64,000 nucleotides of DNA, taken from Sporobacter sp963675425 (GTDB lineage Bacteria; Bacillota; Clostridia; Oscillospirales; Oscillospiraceae). Of the stretch, positions 1-9,308 are shown piece after piece; position 1 is the first letter of the stretch; each line of letters begins with the position of its first letter. The notes beneath the pieces were generated by a model. It searched no databases. It was given only the letters and a program-made list of their open reading frames with translations, and was not told the origin of the DNA. The position numbers were made by a program, and so were the translations under genes. The DNA lies in contig OY776214.1 of the NCBI GenBank assembly GCA_963675425.1, positions 1,612,001-1,676,000 of the forward strand, given 5' to 3'.

Positions 1-861
1 TTCAAGGTGGGCACATGGAAAACAGCCCAGACAATTCAGCCTTTTATTTACGGCGAATATCTGCCGGAATCGGGCACCATTGAGGTTCTGCCCTTTACAA
101 ATCCGGGCGATCAAAAGACGGCGTTGCTGGCTGGCGATCTTGATATGTGTGGGACAACCTGGGTCACCGCGATCACGGCCGCATCCAATGGTGAACCCGT
201 TAAAGTGGTGGCGAGCCTTGCGAATAAATGCTCGGCTCTCGTTGTGGGCGCTGAAAGCGGCATCAACAGCGTGGCAGACCTAAAGGACAAAAAAATCGCA
301 TATGTACCGGGGACCATGCATCATATCCTGCTGCTGGAGGCGCTGAAAAGAGCCGGCCTTGACCCCGCGACGGATGTCGCACTGGTTCAGATCGATTTCT
401 TTGATATGGGGCAGGCGCTGGCAAACAAGCAGATCGATGCTTTTTGCAGCGGGGAACCGTATCCGTCCATCGCTGTCACGACAGGATACGGGAAAGTCCT
501 GGAGTACCCCTATTATGACGACAGCGTCGGCTTTATCAACGGGGCGATGCTGTCATCGGAAAAGGACATTAAGGATAATCATCAGGGCGTTCAGGCTCTT
601 GTGGATGCTCATGCAAAGGCGACAGAATATCTCCTGCAGAATGAGGACGCCTGGCTGGAGAAGGCTTCGGAATTCGGTACTGACAAAGCTGTTTTGGAGG
701 AGGCGTCGGGCAATATGGAGCTGGCGTGGAATATCACGCCCGACATGGTGAAGCAGGTCAAAAATCTTTCACAGCGGATGGTCGATCTCGGCATCATTAA
801 GCAAATACCCGACATTGACGCTATGCTTGATCTTCAGTTTGTCCGAAACGTTAAGAACTAA
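1..861 (+). CDS. ABC transporter substrate-binding protein, NitT/TauT/SsuA type (5' end outside window)
   Basis: This is the extracytoplasmic solute-binding component of an importer of the nitrate/taurine/alkanesulfonate/thiamine-precursor group. The reading frame is open to the first base of the window (F-K before the first GTG), so the signal peptide and N-terminal strand are missing. The visible 286 residues have the NMT1/THI5-like pattern: a lobe with repeated GD and G-T-T turns, the segment SVADLKDKKIAYVPGT typical of the phosphate/sulfonate-binding loop in this family, and a lobe-2 segment ending DIDAMLDLQFV. The permease gene starts directly after its stop codon, which supports an operon. 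The ligand cannot be told; sulfonates, nitrate, pyrimidine precursors and aromatic acids are all known for the fold. Confidence 0.85.
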   Translation, partial: FKVGTWKTAQTIQPFIYGEYLPESGTIEVLPFTNPGDQKTALLAGDLDMCGTTWVTAITAASNGEPVKVVASLANKCSALVVGAESGINSVADLKDKKIAYVPGTMHHILLLEALKRAGLDPATDVALVQIDFFDMGQALANKQIDAFCSGEPYPSIAVTTGYGKVLEYPYYDDSVGFINGAMLSSEKDIKDNHQGVQALVDAHAKATEYLLQNEDAWLEKASEFGTDKAVLEEASGNMELAWNITPDMVKQVKNLSQRMVDLGIIKQIPDIDAMLDLQFVRNVKN

Positions 862-1656
862 ATGAAAAAACGGCTCAAGTTTGATATCCTAGGCTTGCTG
901 CTGCCCGCCGCTCTTCTGGCGGCGTGGTGCACAGCCTCCTATCTGCTGCGGGTGCCCAGGTATATACTGCCGGCACCCGGGCAGATCGCTTTAGGCCTAC
1001 TGGACTTTATAACCGGCAGCAGCCGGCTGACACCCTACTCGGGGCAGTTTCTGATGCATGCCGCCGCCAGTATAGGCCGAGTGGTGGAGGGCTTTCTGCT
1101 GGCGCTGTGCTTTGGTCTGCTTCTGGGAATACTTACCGGGAATTTTTTGAAGATTAAACGGATTTTTGATCCCCTTGTTCATCTGATCAGGATGGTGCCC
1201 GGTATCGGTTGGCTGCCGATCGCAATGGTTTGGTTCGGTGTTGGCCACGCGACAGCGGTGTTTCTAATCGCTCTGGCAGCATTTTTTCCGATCTACCTCA
1301 ACACAGCAATAGGCGTCAGGCAGATCCCCGACAAGCTGATCCAGGCTTCCCGTGTGCTGGGCGCAAAAGGCTGGGCGCTTTTTTTTCATGTCATCATTCC
1401 CGCGTCGGCGGCCAGTATCCTGTCGGGAATGCGTTTGGGTTTAGGCATCTCGTGGGCTTACGTGGTGCTCGGAGAACTGACCGGCGTCTCAAAAGGACTT
1501 GGCGCTGTCATGATGAACGCCAGAATGCTGGGGGACACCAACATGATTATCATTTGCATGATCGTCATTGCCCTTCTGGGCTGGATTTCAGATAGACTGC
1601 TTGTCGCTGTTATCAGGAAGCTGCATCCCGCGAAAGGGGTCATCAGCCATGAATAA
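862..1656 (+). CDS. ABC transporter permease, SsuC/TauC/NitB family
   Basis: Inner-membrane permease of the importer, 264 residues, the usual length for the family. There is a first membrane segment at about residues 8-28 and several more through the protein. The EAA-type cytoplasmic loop that contacts the ATPase lies around residues 155-185 (IPDKLIQASRVLGAKGW), and the following LGISWAYVVLGEL segment is typical of SsuC/TauC. The ATG follows the stop of the binding-protein gene with no gap, and the ATPase gene overlaps its 3' end by 8 bases, so the three genes are translationally coupled. The substrate is unknown. Confidence 0.9.
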   Translation: MKKRLKFDILGLLLPAALLAAWCTASYLLRVPRYILPAPGQIALGLLDFITGSSRLTPYSGQFLMHAAASIGRVVEGFLLALCFGLLLGILTGNFLKIKRIFDPLVHLIRMVPGIGWLPIAMVWFGVGHATAVFLIALAAFFPIYLNTAIGVRQIPDKLIQASRVLGAKGWALFFHVIIPASAASILSGMRLGLGISWAYVVLGELTGVSKGLGAVMMNARMLGDTNMIIICMIVIALLGWISDRLLVAVIRKLHPAKGVISHE

Positions 1657-2437
1657 ACAAAAGAACGGCCTGTTGACCGTCGATCATCTCTTCAAAAACT
1701 ACCATCATGATACTACCGAGACAGACGTTCTTAACGATGTATCTTTCTATGTGGGAGAGGGCGAAATCGTCAGCGTTGTCGGCCCCAGCGGGTGCGGGAA
1801 ATCGACACTGCTCCACCTGATTGCCGGCTTTGACCAGGATTATCAGGGTGATGTCACCTTCTGCGGACGGCAAATCACCGGACCCGGCACCGAGCGCGGT
1901 ATGGTGTTCCAGCGCCCGCAATTGTTTTCCTGGCTAAGAGTCAAGGATAATGTTTCTTTTGGCCTGAAACGGCAGCACATGGTAAAAGAAGTGTTAGTCG
2001 AACAGACTCGGACATTTCTTGAGCGTGTCGGTATGCTGGATTTTCAGGATTATTTCCCAGATCAGCTTTCCGGCGGCATGCAGCAGCGCGTTGCGCTGGC
2101 GAGGGCTCTCATCATGAAACCGAAGCTGCTCCTGATGGATGAACCCTTTTCCGCGCTGGATTACCAGTCCAGGCTCGAAATGCAGCAGCTGACACTTAAG
2201 CTTTGGGAGGAGTACAAGCCCTCCATTCTTTTTGTTACCCATGACATTGAGGAAGCGCTTCTGCTGGCTGACCGTATTATAGTCCTCAGCAAGCGTCCGG
2301 GGAAAATCATAAGGGTGTTATCAGTTCAATTTGAAAGGCCTCGGGACTTATCACTGATAAAAAGTCTTTCTTTTCACCAGCTTAAATCTGAGATCCTGGA
2401 TCTGTTAACAGTATTTAAGGCGCAATATGAAATGTAA
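1649..2437 (+). CDS. ABC transporter ATP-binding protein, SsuB/TauB type
   Basis: ATPase subunit of the importer, 262 residues. Walker A is GPSGCGKST, the Q-loop is in GMVFQRPQLF, the signature is LSGGMQQR, Walker B is LLLMDEPFSALD and the switch histidine is in VTHDIEEA, all in the canonical order. The start is the ATG at 1649, which overlaps the permease stop; the frame is open further upstream from 1568, but that would lengthen the protein with non-family sequence. This is the last gene of the importer operon. No clear terminator follows, only about 370 bases before the LysR gene. Confidence 0.92.
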   Translation: MNKQKNGLLTVDHLFKNYHHDTTETDVLNDVSFYVGEGEIVSVVGPSGCGKSTLLHLIAGFDQDYQGDVTFCGRQITGPGTERGMVFQRPQLFSWLRVKDNVSFGLKRQHMVKEVLVEQTRTFLERVGMLDFQDYFPDQLSGGMQQRVALARALIMKPKLLLMDEPFSALDYQSRLEMQQLTLKLWEEYKPSILFVTHDIEEALLLADRIIVLSKRPGKIIRVLSVQFERPRDLSLIKSLSFHQLKSEILDLLTVFKAQYEM

Positions 2438-2809
2438 GTAAGGCTTCATGACCATAGTGCATATCTCGTTTTGCGTCTTTTATTGTTATGCTTTGTGAGA
2501 AACAATTGGTTCGCAACTTAATGAAGCTGCGCATCCCTGCTTTATATGTCAGGTACACCCGGTTTCGTATGCAAATCTCTTCCAACCCAGAAGTGACTTC
2601 TCGCCTGTCACAACCGAGTTGATACGCCGGTTCAAACATACGACCGACCGAATATTTACCAACGTTCACTGTCCAAGTTGACATTATTCACAGCCAGTGC
2701 TAGCATAACACAGTCGGTACAATCGACGAAACGGTTTTCGCGTTTCCCGTGGTTAATTGCGCCGTTCCCGCAAACAACACGATCAGCGGTTATTGGAGGA
2801 AAGCGCACT
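2438..2809. promoter_or_regulatory. Intergenic region before the LysR gene, with one dyad
   Basis: No coding sequence is convincing here. An inverted repeat GAAACG-N7-CGTTTC at 2728-2746 lies 64 bases before the LysR start codon, a reasonable place for an autoregulatory or LysR-type operator. The ribosome-binding site GGAGGA at 2795-2800 fixes the downstream start. No promoter hexamers stand out. Confidence 0.3.
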
Positions 2810-3757
2810 ATGGATACAGAAAAGTTCGACTATTTTTTAGTGTTGTCCGAGGTTCTGAACTTTACGAAGGCTTCTCAAATCCTGCATAAATCACCGTCTG
2901 TCTTAAGCCGCCAGATTGCATCGCTGGAGGATGAACTGGGGTTCGCCCTGTTTATTCGCGATTGTAAGTCCTGCACACTTACGAAGGCCGGGGCCCACAT
3001 GCGCAACGGCGTGGAAAATATAAAGGAACTGCTTCAGAAGCTGATTGCCGAATCTAAGGAGATCGAGGCCGGGCGGTGGGGGAGACTGAGCATTGCTGTG
3101 CCCGATGGGGAGGCAAACGGCCATTACTACAAGCTGTTCAAGGATTTTACCGACAACTATCCGAATACCGAATTGACCTTTACCGCATACAAGATCAAGG
3201 AGTTGGTCAAGCATCTTAACGACAATACCATAGATATAGCATTCAGTGTGTCCTCCAATCCCTGGTTTTCTTCGATCAGCCGCCCGGAATATAACCATAT
3301 CAACGTGGGTGTCCGAAATGATTGCCTCTACCTTCCCAAGGATCATCCGCTTGCCAGCAGAAAAGCGGAGGAACTGACTCTATCCGATTTCCGTGACGAG
3401 ACTTTTCTTGTGCTGAAGTGGTTCGAAACGAATCTGGACGTGGGACCCACCGTGAAAACCTTTGCCCGTCACGGCTTCCGCCCAAAATTCAAGATGGTGG
3501 ATGACTTGTCCGACCTGATTGTCAGCCTGCAAAACCGTCAGGGGATCTGTATCGGCAGCAACCGTCTTTTAATGTATTCCGACCCGCAATTTAAAAAACT
3601 GTATCTGAGCGATCTAATGCAGCATACCGAGATCATTATGTGGAGCCAGGATAACCCCAACCCGTGTATCAACAGTTTTGTGTACTGTGTGAAGAGATAC
3701 TTCCAGCAGCACCCGAATTTTTCAAAAAGAGACAATGTGTTGGATATGCTTATCTGA
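2810..3757 (+). CDS. LysR-family transcriptional regulator
   Basis: DNA-binding regulator of 315 residues, the standard LysR length. Residues 1-60 form the winged helix-turn-helix (FLVLSEVLNFTKASQIL, then SPSVLSRQIASLEDELG), followed by a linker helix and a periplasmic-binding-protein-like effector domain. The start is the ATG at 2810 behind GGAGGA; the upstream extension to 2678 has no ribosome-binding site and does not look like LysR sequence. It stands between the ABC importer and the glycyl-radical cluster, in the same direction as both, so it is the obvious candidate regulator of the downstream cluster, possibly responding to that cluster's substrate. That role is inferred from position only. 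Confidence 0.9.
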   Translation: MDTEKFDYFLVLSEVLNFTKASQILHKSPSVLSRQIASLEDELGFALFIRDCKSCTLTKAGAHMRNGVENIKELLQKLIAESKEIEAGRWGRLSIAVPDGEANGHYYKLFKDFTDNYPNTELTFTAYKIKELVKHLNDNTIDIAFSVSSNPWFSSISRPEYNHINVGVRNDCLYLPKDHPLASRKAEELTLSDFRDETFLVLKWFETNLDVGPTVKTFARHGFRPKFKMVDDLSDLIVSLQNRQGICIGSNRLLMYSDPQFKKLYLSDLMQHTEIIMWSQDNPNPCINSFVYCVKRYFQQHPNFSKRDNVLDMLI

Positions 3758-3841
3758 CTGCGTGTCTGTTTTTGGGCTTTATTAAAGGTTAATCAGCCGG
3801 GTCTTAGGCTCTCAAAAAATTTGCCGGTACCCTGTTCTTAG

Positions 3842-3866
3842 GCTGCCCCGATGGGGGCAGCTTTTT
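3842..3866 (+). terminator. Rho-independent terminator after the LysR gene
   Basis: A GCTGCCCC / GGGGCAGC stem with a short GATG loop is followed by a run of five T residues. It closes the LysR transcript and isolates it from the glycyl-radical cluster. Confidence 0.85.
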
Positions 3867-4061
3867 ATGTTTTCCACCGCTTTTCTTTTGACAGTATTTA
3901 TTTCGCTCTATTGGCAGGCCTATGCCCGATCAACAGGCCGTGGTGACGTCGGCGTGAAATAGTACGCATCATTGAGCGTGAGTTCTGCGATACGCAATTT
4001 CTTTGAGAGATTTCTCCGAAGAGCATTGTTAATTTTGCATAATACATTGCGGCAGGAAGTG

Positions 4062-4091
4062 TTGACTTAGTTATTTTCGGACTGCTATTAT
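4062..4091 (+). promoter_or_regulatory. Candidate promoter of the glycyl-radical cluster
   Basis: TTGACT (4062-4067) and TATTAT (4086-4091) are separated by 18 bases, each one mismatch from the sigma-A consensus. The start codon at 4160 follows a 5' leader of about 60 bases with ribosome-binding site GGGAGG near 4145. The rest of the 400-base gap (3758-4159) holds only the LysR terminator and no gene. Confidence 0.5.
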
Positions 4092-4159
4092 TGACAATAA
4101 AGGCGCATTTCGACTGGCAATTTTGTATATATTAACAAATCCAAAGGGAGGCTCGTATA

Positions 4160-6583
4160 ATGATTAATTGGAAAGAGATTACTCCACGTGTTTCAAAAAT
4201 GCGCGAGCGCTACCGCAACACGGTTCCCTGTGTGTGTACGGCCCGATACAGACTTGTGACAGAGTTTTACACGGAAAATATGCAGTTGACCGGAATCCTC
4301 AAGAGAGCAAAGAATCTGAGGAATCTTTTTGCGAAGCTGCCTGTGCTTGTGAATGAGGATGAGATCATCGTGGGCGAGCAGGGCACCTCGTACAGAGCCA
4401 GCGCCCTGTATCCGGAGATAAACTTTGCCTGGCTGGTGGATGAACTTACCAATGGTGACCCGGCGGCGCGGGAGTCCGATCCGTACATCGTGTCGCCGGC
4501 GGACAAGGAATATATCCTCAGCACCAGTGACTTCTGGCTCCATAACAACATGAGCGCCATGACGGACGAATACATCCCCAGAGGTTATAGGGAGCTTGTA
4601 GGCAACGGCTCGCTTATGTACGGCCTGAAAAACAATTCCAGTACCCCCGTGGGGCACTTTTGCGCCAACTACGACAAGGCCGTGACGGTGGGTTTCGGCG
4701 CCATCAAGCGGGAGGCTGAGAAGAAGATGGCGGAGTTGGAGCGCACCGGCATCATGGGCGACGGCAATAAAAAGTATAACTTCTACCGCGCTGTATCAAT
4801 CGTCAGCGGCGGCATCATTCTGTGGTCCAAGCGCTATGCCAGGGAGTGTGAACGTCTAGCTGGGCTGGAGCAGCGCCCTGAGCGGAAGAAGGAGCTGCTT
4901 GAGATGGCCGAGTGTTTGGACTGGATCATGGAAAACCCCTGCCGCACCTTCCATGAGGCGATGCAGTGCATTTATCTGTACCATATTGCCATGTGCCTTG
5001 ACGGACAGCAGCACGGCATCAGTCTTGGCCGCGTGGACCAATATCTTGGCAAATTCTATGAGGCGGACCTGAAGGCAGGGCGCATTACCCCGGAGAAAGC
5101 TCAGGAAATGATGGACCTGTTCTATCTGAAGCTGGCCGAGCCCAACAAGATGATTATGTACAATCCGGCTACGCTGGCCAACCCGGGTTATACCAGCGGC
5201 TTTTTAGTGACGCTGGGCGGCGTGGACAAGAAAGGAAACGACGCCACTAATCCGGTTACTTACATGATGCTCCAGTCGGCCGGACGCCTTGTGCTCCATT
5301 CTCCGCCCCAGGCACTGCGTATCCACAAGAAAACGCCGGACGATCTGTGGGAGCTGGCCATTGAGACCACCAAGCGCGCCGGCGGTGTTCCAACCTTTGA
5401 AAATGACGACGTGATTATCCCTGCGCTTATGAAGCGCGGGTTACCGCTGGAGAGCGCTCGAAACTATTGCCTCATTGGCTGTGTGGAACCTGCCGGCTGC
5501 GGCGACGAATGGGCTCAGCCCGGCGGAACCGGATGCGAGTCCTTCATCAATCTGGCCGGTTGTTTGCTGCTGGCGCTGAACGACGGCACCAATCCCATGC
5601 CCGGTTTTGACGGAAAAATCCACGAGCACACGGGACTGAGGACCGGTTACCTCTACGATATGACAAGTATGGGCCAGGTACTGGACGCCGTGAAGCAGCA
5701 GATCGAGTATTTCGTCCGCTGGCACGTGGCCTGTGAATGTACCTGGGAGTCCGTCGCCGAAAACAACATGCCTCTGCCCATCGTGTCGGCCACCTTCGAC
5801 GGCTGCATGGAAAATGGCAAGGACGTAATCTCCGGCGGCGCAAAATACAATTCTACTGGAAATTCCGCTATCGGCATCGGCAATGTTGCCGACGCCCTGA
5901 ATATCATCCGCTATATGGTCTTTGACAAAAAGCTCTGCACCGCCCGCAAGCTTTACGACGCCTTTATGGCCGACTGGGAGGGCTATGAGGAGCTCTACCA
6001 GATCGTGGTCAACGAAGCACCCCACTACGGCAACAACGATTCCCAGGCCGACGAGTATGTGAGATGGGTTGCGCAGGTGTATGGAAACGCGGTGAACGCC
6101 GCTTACGGTCCCAGAGGACGCTGGAGCGCCGGCCTTTATCCGGTAACCATGAACACCGTTCTGGGACGGGGAACCTGGGCCACGCCTGACGGACGCAAGC
6201 GCGGTATGCCGCTGTCCGACGGAATTTCCCCCGTACAAGGTATGGACAAGAGCGGCCCAATTGCCTGCCTGAATTCTGTCCTGAACTTTGACCAGAGCGA
6301 GTTCGGCAACGGGACGCTGCTGAACATGAAGTTCCATCCGACCTCGCTCAGCGGAGCTGACGGCATTGCGAAGCTGAAGGCGGTCATGGAGACCTATTTT
6401 GCCCGGGGCGGAATGGAGATGCAACTGAACATCGTGGATGCAAAGATCCTGCGGGACGCTCAGGAGCATCCGGAAAACTACAAGGATCTGGTGGTCCGCG
6501 TGGCCGGCTTTTCCGCCTACTTTGTGGAGGTATTCAAGGACTGCCAGGATGACTTGATCCGCAGGACCGATATGAACCTGTGA
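4160..6583 (+). CDS. Glycyl-radical enzyme 1 (pyruvate formate-lyase superfamily, dehydratase/lyase-like)
   Basis: A cytoplasmic radical enzyme of 807 residues, a normal length for the superfamily. The catalytic cysteine loop reads LIGCVEPAG, giving Cys441 and Glu443; the Cys-x-Glu pair is the arrangement of glycerol/diol dehydratase, choline lyase, hydroxyproline dehydratase and hydroxyphenylacetate decarboxylase, and not the Cys-Cys pair of pyruvate formate-lyase. The glycyl-radical motif is VVRVAGFSAYF, with Gly783 as the radical site. A second cysteine follows in GCGDEW, a feature shared with glycyl-radical enzyme 2. Its activase gene lies 40 bases downstream. No N-terminal microcompartment-targeting extension and no shell genes are seen. 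The substrate cannot be assigned; the name formate acetyltransferase would be wrong by motif. Confidence 0.93.
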   Translation: MINWKEITPRVSKMRERYRNTVPCVCTARYRLVTEFYTENMQLTGILKRAKNLRNLFAKLPVLVNEDEIIVGEQGTSYRASALYPEINFAWLVDELTNGDPAARESDPYIVSPADKEYILSTSDFWLHNNMSAMTDEYIPRGYRELVGNGSLMYGLKNNSSTPVGHFCANYDKAVTVGFGAIKREAEKKMAELERTGIMGDGNKKYNFYRAVSIVSGGIILWSKRYARECERLAGLEQRPERKKELLEMAECLDWIMENPCRTFHEAMQCIYLYHIAMCLDGQQHGISLGRVDQYLGKFYEADLKAGRITPEKAQEMMDLFYLKLAEPNKMIMYNPATLANPGYTSGFLVTLGGVDKKGNDATNPVTYMMLQSAGRLVLHSPPQALRIHKKTPDDLWELAIETTKRAGGVPTFENDDVIIPALMKRGLPLESARNYCLIGCVEPAGCGDEWAQPGGTGCESFINLAGCLLLALNDGTNPMPGFDGKIHEHTGLRTGYLYDMTSMGQVLDAVKQQIEYFVRWHVACECTWESVAENNMPLPIVSATFDGCMENGKDVISGGAKYNSTGNSAIGIGNVADALNIIRYMVFDKKLCTARKLYDAFMADWEGYEELYQIVVNEAPHYGNNDSQADEYVRWVAQVYGNAVNAAYGPRGRWSAGLYPVTMNTVLGRGTWATPDGRKRGMPLSDGISPVQGMDKSGPIACLNSVLNFDQSEFGNGTLLNMKFHPTSLSGADGIAKLKAVMETYFARGGMEMQLNIVDAKILRDAQEHPENYKDLVVRVAGFSAYFVEVFKDCQDDLIRRTDMNL

Positions 6584-6623
6584 GCGCTACCGGCGGCGTA
6601 AAATTCGGAAGGAGTTTGAGGCA

Positions 6624-7580
6624 GTGACACAGCCTTTGATCGGAAGAATATATGATATACAAGGCTTTTCCGTGCAGGACGGTCCGGGGATCCGCACCAC
6701 CGTGTTTCTGAAAGGGTGCCCGCTGCGTTGCCCTTGGTGCCACAGTCCCGAGTCTCAGGCCTTTTATCCACAGCTCAGCTGGGTCTCCATGCGGTGCGCG
6801 GGGACGGAAAAGTGCCAGGATCGCTGCATCGGAGCATGCCCCCTGAAGGCTATTGCGCCTGCGGAGACCAGGCTGGATTCCCAGACCCGGGAGCCGCTGC
6901 GTATGATCCATGTGGACAGGACGCTGTGCGACAACTGCGGTGAATGTGCAAAAGTGTGCCATCCTCATGCGCTGTTCCTCTGCGGCCAGGATTATACTGT
7001 GGAAGAAATTGTTGAGAAGGTCCTGGCAGACCGATCGTTTTTCGAGCAATCCGGCGGCGGCGCCACCATCTCCGGAGGAGAAGCGCTGTGTCAGCCGGTA
7101 TTTACGCTGGAGCTGATGAAAAGGCTCAAGGGCGCTGGTATTCATACGGCGCTGGATACCACCGGCTTTGTGCCTTGGAGCGCCGTGGAGGCAATCCTGT
7201 CCTACACCGATCTGTTCCTGTACGACATAAAGCATATGGACAGCAAAAAGCATGAGGACATAGTGGGGGTGCCGAATGAACAGATCCTGGATAACGCCCG
7301 AAAGATCGCCGCAGCAGGCGGGAAATTCCAGATCAGAATCCCGGTCATTCCCCTGTTCAACGACGACGAGGAGAATATCCAACGGACCGCAAAATTCTGC
7401 TGCGGGCTGGGAGAAGCGGTGACGCTTGTCCAGCTTTTGCCGTATCACAATCTGGGTGTGGCGAAATATCAGCGGATCAGCGATGAAAAGGTCATGGAGG
7501 CCACGCCGCCCAGCGACAAAAAGATGCAGCGGCTGAAGGCCATAATGGAAGGATACGGCCTTCCTGTGACCATACACTAG
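6624..7580 (+). CDS. Glycyl-radical enzyme activase 1 (radical SAM)
   Basis: Installs the glycyl radical on its partner by reductive cleavage of S-adenosylmethionine. It has 318 residues. The radical-SAM cluster motif CPLRCPWC (CX3CX2C) lies at about residues 32-39, preceded by GPGIRTTVFLKG, the activase hallmark. A ferredoxin-like insert follows with two further cysteine sets (CAGTEKC..C..CP and CDNCGECAKVCHP), as in activases of the dehydratase/decarboxylase class and unlike the short PflA. Translation starts at GTG 6624 behind GGAAGGAG (6607-6614). The gene follows glycyl-radical enzyme 1 closely, and its paralogue at 11787 follows enzyme 2. Confidence 0.93.
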   Translation: MTQPLIGRIYDIQGFSVQDGPGIRTTVFLKGCPLRCPWCHSPESQAFYPQLSWVSMRCAGTEKCQDRCIGACPLKAIAPAETRLDSQTREPLRMIHVDRTLCDNCGECAKVCHPHALFLCGQDYTVEEIVEKVLADRSFFEQSGGGATISGGEALCQPVFTLELMKRLKGAGIHTALDTTGFVPWSAVEAILSYTDLFLYDIKHMDSKKHEDIVGVPNEQILDNARKIAAAGGKFQIRIPVIPLFNDDEENIQRTAKFCCGLGEAVTLVQLLPYHNLGVAKYQRISDEKVMEATPPSDKKMQRLKAIMEGYGLPVTIH

Positions 7581-7756
7581 AGTGACCGAACCGCTCTTCG
7601 TAACTAGCTCGGAGAAAATCCTCTTTACTAGATTTAGCGAACGGAATAGCAAATAAATATCCAATTCTTAAGAAGAAAAAACATAAAGCTATTCATTACG
7701 ACCAAATTTTTGGCGTATTAACATATTTATCATAGTTATAACAAGGAGAGGTACCA

Positions 7757-9142
7757 ATGAGTAAAGAGCGCACCACTGCTCCCAAGGGAAAATTGAATGC
7801 AGACACCAATGTAAACCTCAGCGTTGCACAAAAGCTGGCTTACGGATCCGGAAACTTTTCTTATTCCATTGTCTGGCTGCCGATTCTGTCCTTCCTGAAC
7901 TTTTTTTGGACAGATGTGGTTATGATCCCGGCCGCAACGGCCGGTATATTCCTCATGGTGAGCAAGCTTTGGGATGCCGTCAACGACCCCATCATCGCTT
8001 CCATTGAGGACCGCAGCAACAGCAAACATGGCAGATACCGGCCGTGGCTGTGGGCATGGATTGGCATTATTGTTTTCTTCATACTGACCTTCACCAAGCT
8101 GGAAGGTGTATCCCAGACGTTCCAAACCATTTTTTCCTTCGTCATGTATGCCATTTTAGTGATATTCTACACCACCTATGAGATGGCGCATGTCTCTCTT
8201 ATGAGCGTGATTACAACCAATTATAAGTGCCGCGGCAAGCTTGCTGCATACAGAATGACCTTCTCCAACGTAAGCGGTGTGTTCCTTGCCTCTATCTTCA
8301 TGGGCCTGGTTGCCAAGTTTGGCAGAGAGAATCCAGGAACCGGCTACATCGTCGCCAGCGTTGTTCTCTCTATTGTGGCAATCCCCTTCTTCCTGTGGTG
8401 TTTCTACGGCACAAAGGAGCGCGTTAGCCCCGACATTGCTCCCAAGGTTCCTCTGGGCGAGGCGCTTAAGGCGGTTTTCAAGTGCAAACCTGCCCTTATT
8501 CTGGCTGGTGCCCACGCCTGCTGGGGTATCACCGGCGGCGCACTGAGCGCAGTTCGTCAGTATTTCTTTGTTTACAACGCCGGCAACGGCGGCATGTTCA
8601 CTGTTTCCCTAACCGTCTGGCTGGCCGGCATGGCCGTCGGCTCCTGGGCTGCGAACTGGCTCATCGGTATGTTCAAAAATAAGCGTACCGTGGCTATTTA
8701 TCTGTGGGGCTTCATCGGAGTGATGCTGCTTGTGATGGAGTTCGTTCCCATTATCGAGTATTCCGTCGTGCTGTTCCATGTGCTGTGGTTTATTGAGGGC
8801 GCTCTTGGCTGCGTGGGCTTCACTGCTCTTTTTGCAATGGTTCCCGACGTGGTGGAATACGAACAGGCGAGAAATGGGACCAGGTCCAGCGCCTGCATCT
8901 TCGCCTGCATTAACTTTGCCATGAAGGCCGGTCAGGCTATCGTGGTTGGCGTGCTTAACCTTGTCATGAGTGCTGTCGGATACGTTGCCGGTGCAGAACA
9001 GAACAGTGCGGTTCTCGGCACCTTCAACGCCGGTATGCATTTGGTTCCAGCAATATTTTTTCTCCTTGGCGCATTCCTGTTCTATTTTTATCGGATTGAC
9101 AAGAACAACCACGAGGCAAGTCTTGAAAAACTTCAGGGCTAA
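7757..9142 (+). CDS. GPH-family cation symporter (MelB/XylP-like MFS transporter)
   Basis: Inner-membrane secondary transporter of 461 residues with about 12 membrane segments. The GPH (glycoside-pentoside-hexuronide:cation) signature is visible: the N-terminal YGSGNFSYS segment, then WDAVNDPIIASIEDRSNSKHGRYRPW in loop 2-3 (quoted in two parts: WDAVNDPIIASIEDR and HGRYRPW), and a late VVEYEQARNGTRSSA motif. The start ATG has an AAGGAGAGG site 9 bases upstream. It sits between the two glycyl-radical enzyme/activase pairs, so it probably imports their substrate, perhaps a sugar derivative, uronide, polyol or a glycosylated compound. The substrate class is inferred from the family and position. 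Confidence 0.9.
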   Translation: MSKERTTAPKGKLNADTNVNLSVAQKLAYGSGNFSYSIVWLPILSFLNFFWTDVVMIPAATAGIFLMVSKLWDAVNDPIIASIEDRSNSKHGRYRPWLWAWIGIIVFFILTFTKLEGVSQTFQTIFSFVMYAILVIFYTTYEMAHVSLMSVITTNYKCRGKLAAYRMTFSNVSGVFLASIFMGLVAKFGRENPGTGYIVASVVLSIVAIPFFLWCFYGTKERVSPDIAPKVPLGEALKAVFKCKPALILAGAHACWGITGGALSAVRQYFFVYNAGNGGMFTVSLTVWLAGMAVGSWAANWLIGMFKNKRTVAIYLWGFIGVMLLVMEFVPIIEYSVVLFHVLWFIEGALGCVGFTALFAMVPDVVEYEQARNGTRSSACIFACINFAMKAGQAIVVGVLNLVMSAVGYVAGAEQNSAVLGTFNAGMHLVPAIFFLLGAFLFYFYRIDKNNHEASLEKLQG

Positions 9143-9308
9143 AAGGAATAATTTCGCAAATAGCCAATATGGATGCCTGCGCTCAGTCAGTTCGCACAGT
9201 GGGCTGACCACACCGTGTGCAAGAACCTGCGAGACGTTGTCACTACAGCCTCGATGCGATGAGATTTTACATAACTAACTGTAAGCGTGATTGGAAAGGA
9301 GCATCCTA

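Noticed and set aside
5441..6469. 342-codon open frame on the minus strand inside glycyl-radical enzyme 1
   Set aside because: It is the shadow of a GC-rich gene; no ribosome-binding site, no family features, and the plus-strand gene has complete motifs.
6534..7664. 376-codon open frame on the minus strand covering activase 1
   Set aside because: Antisense shadow of a well-defined radical-SAM gene; the protein sequence is histidine-rich and without domain character.
8609..9211. 200-codon minus-strand frame over the GPH symporter
   Set aside because: Shadow of a membrane-protein gene; composition unlike a real protein and no start signals.
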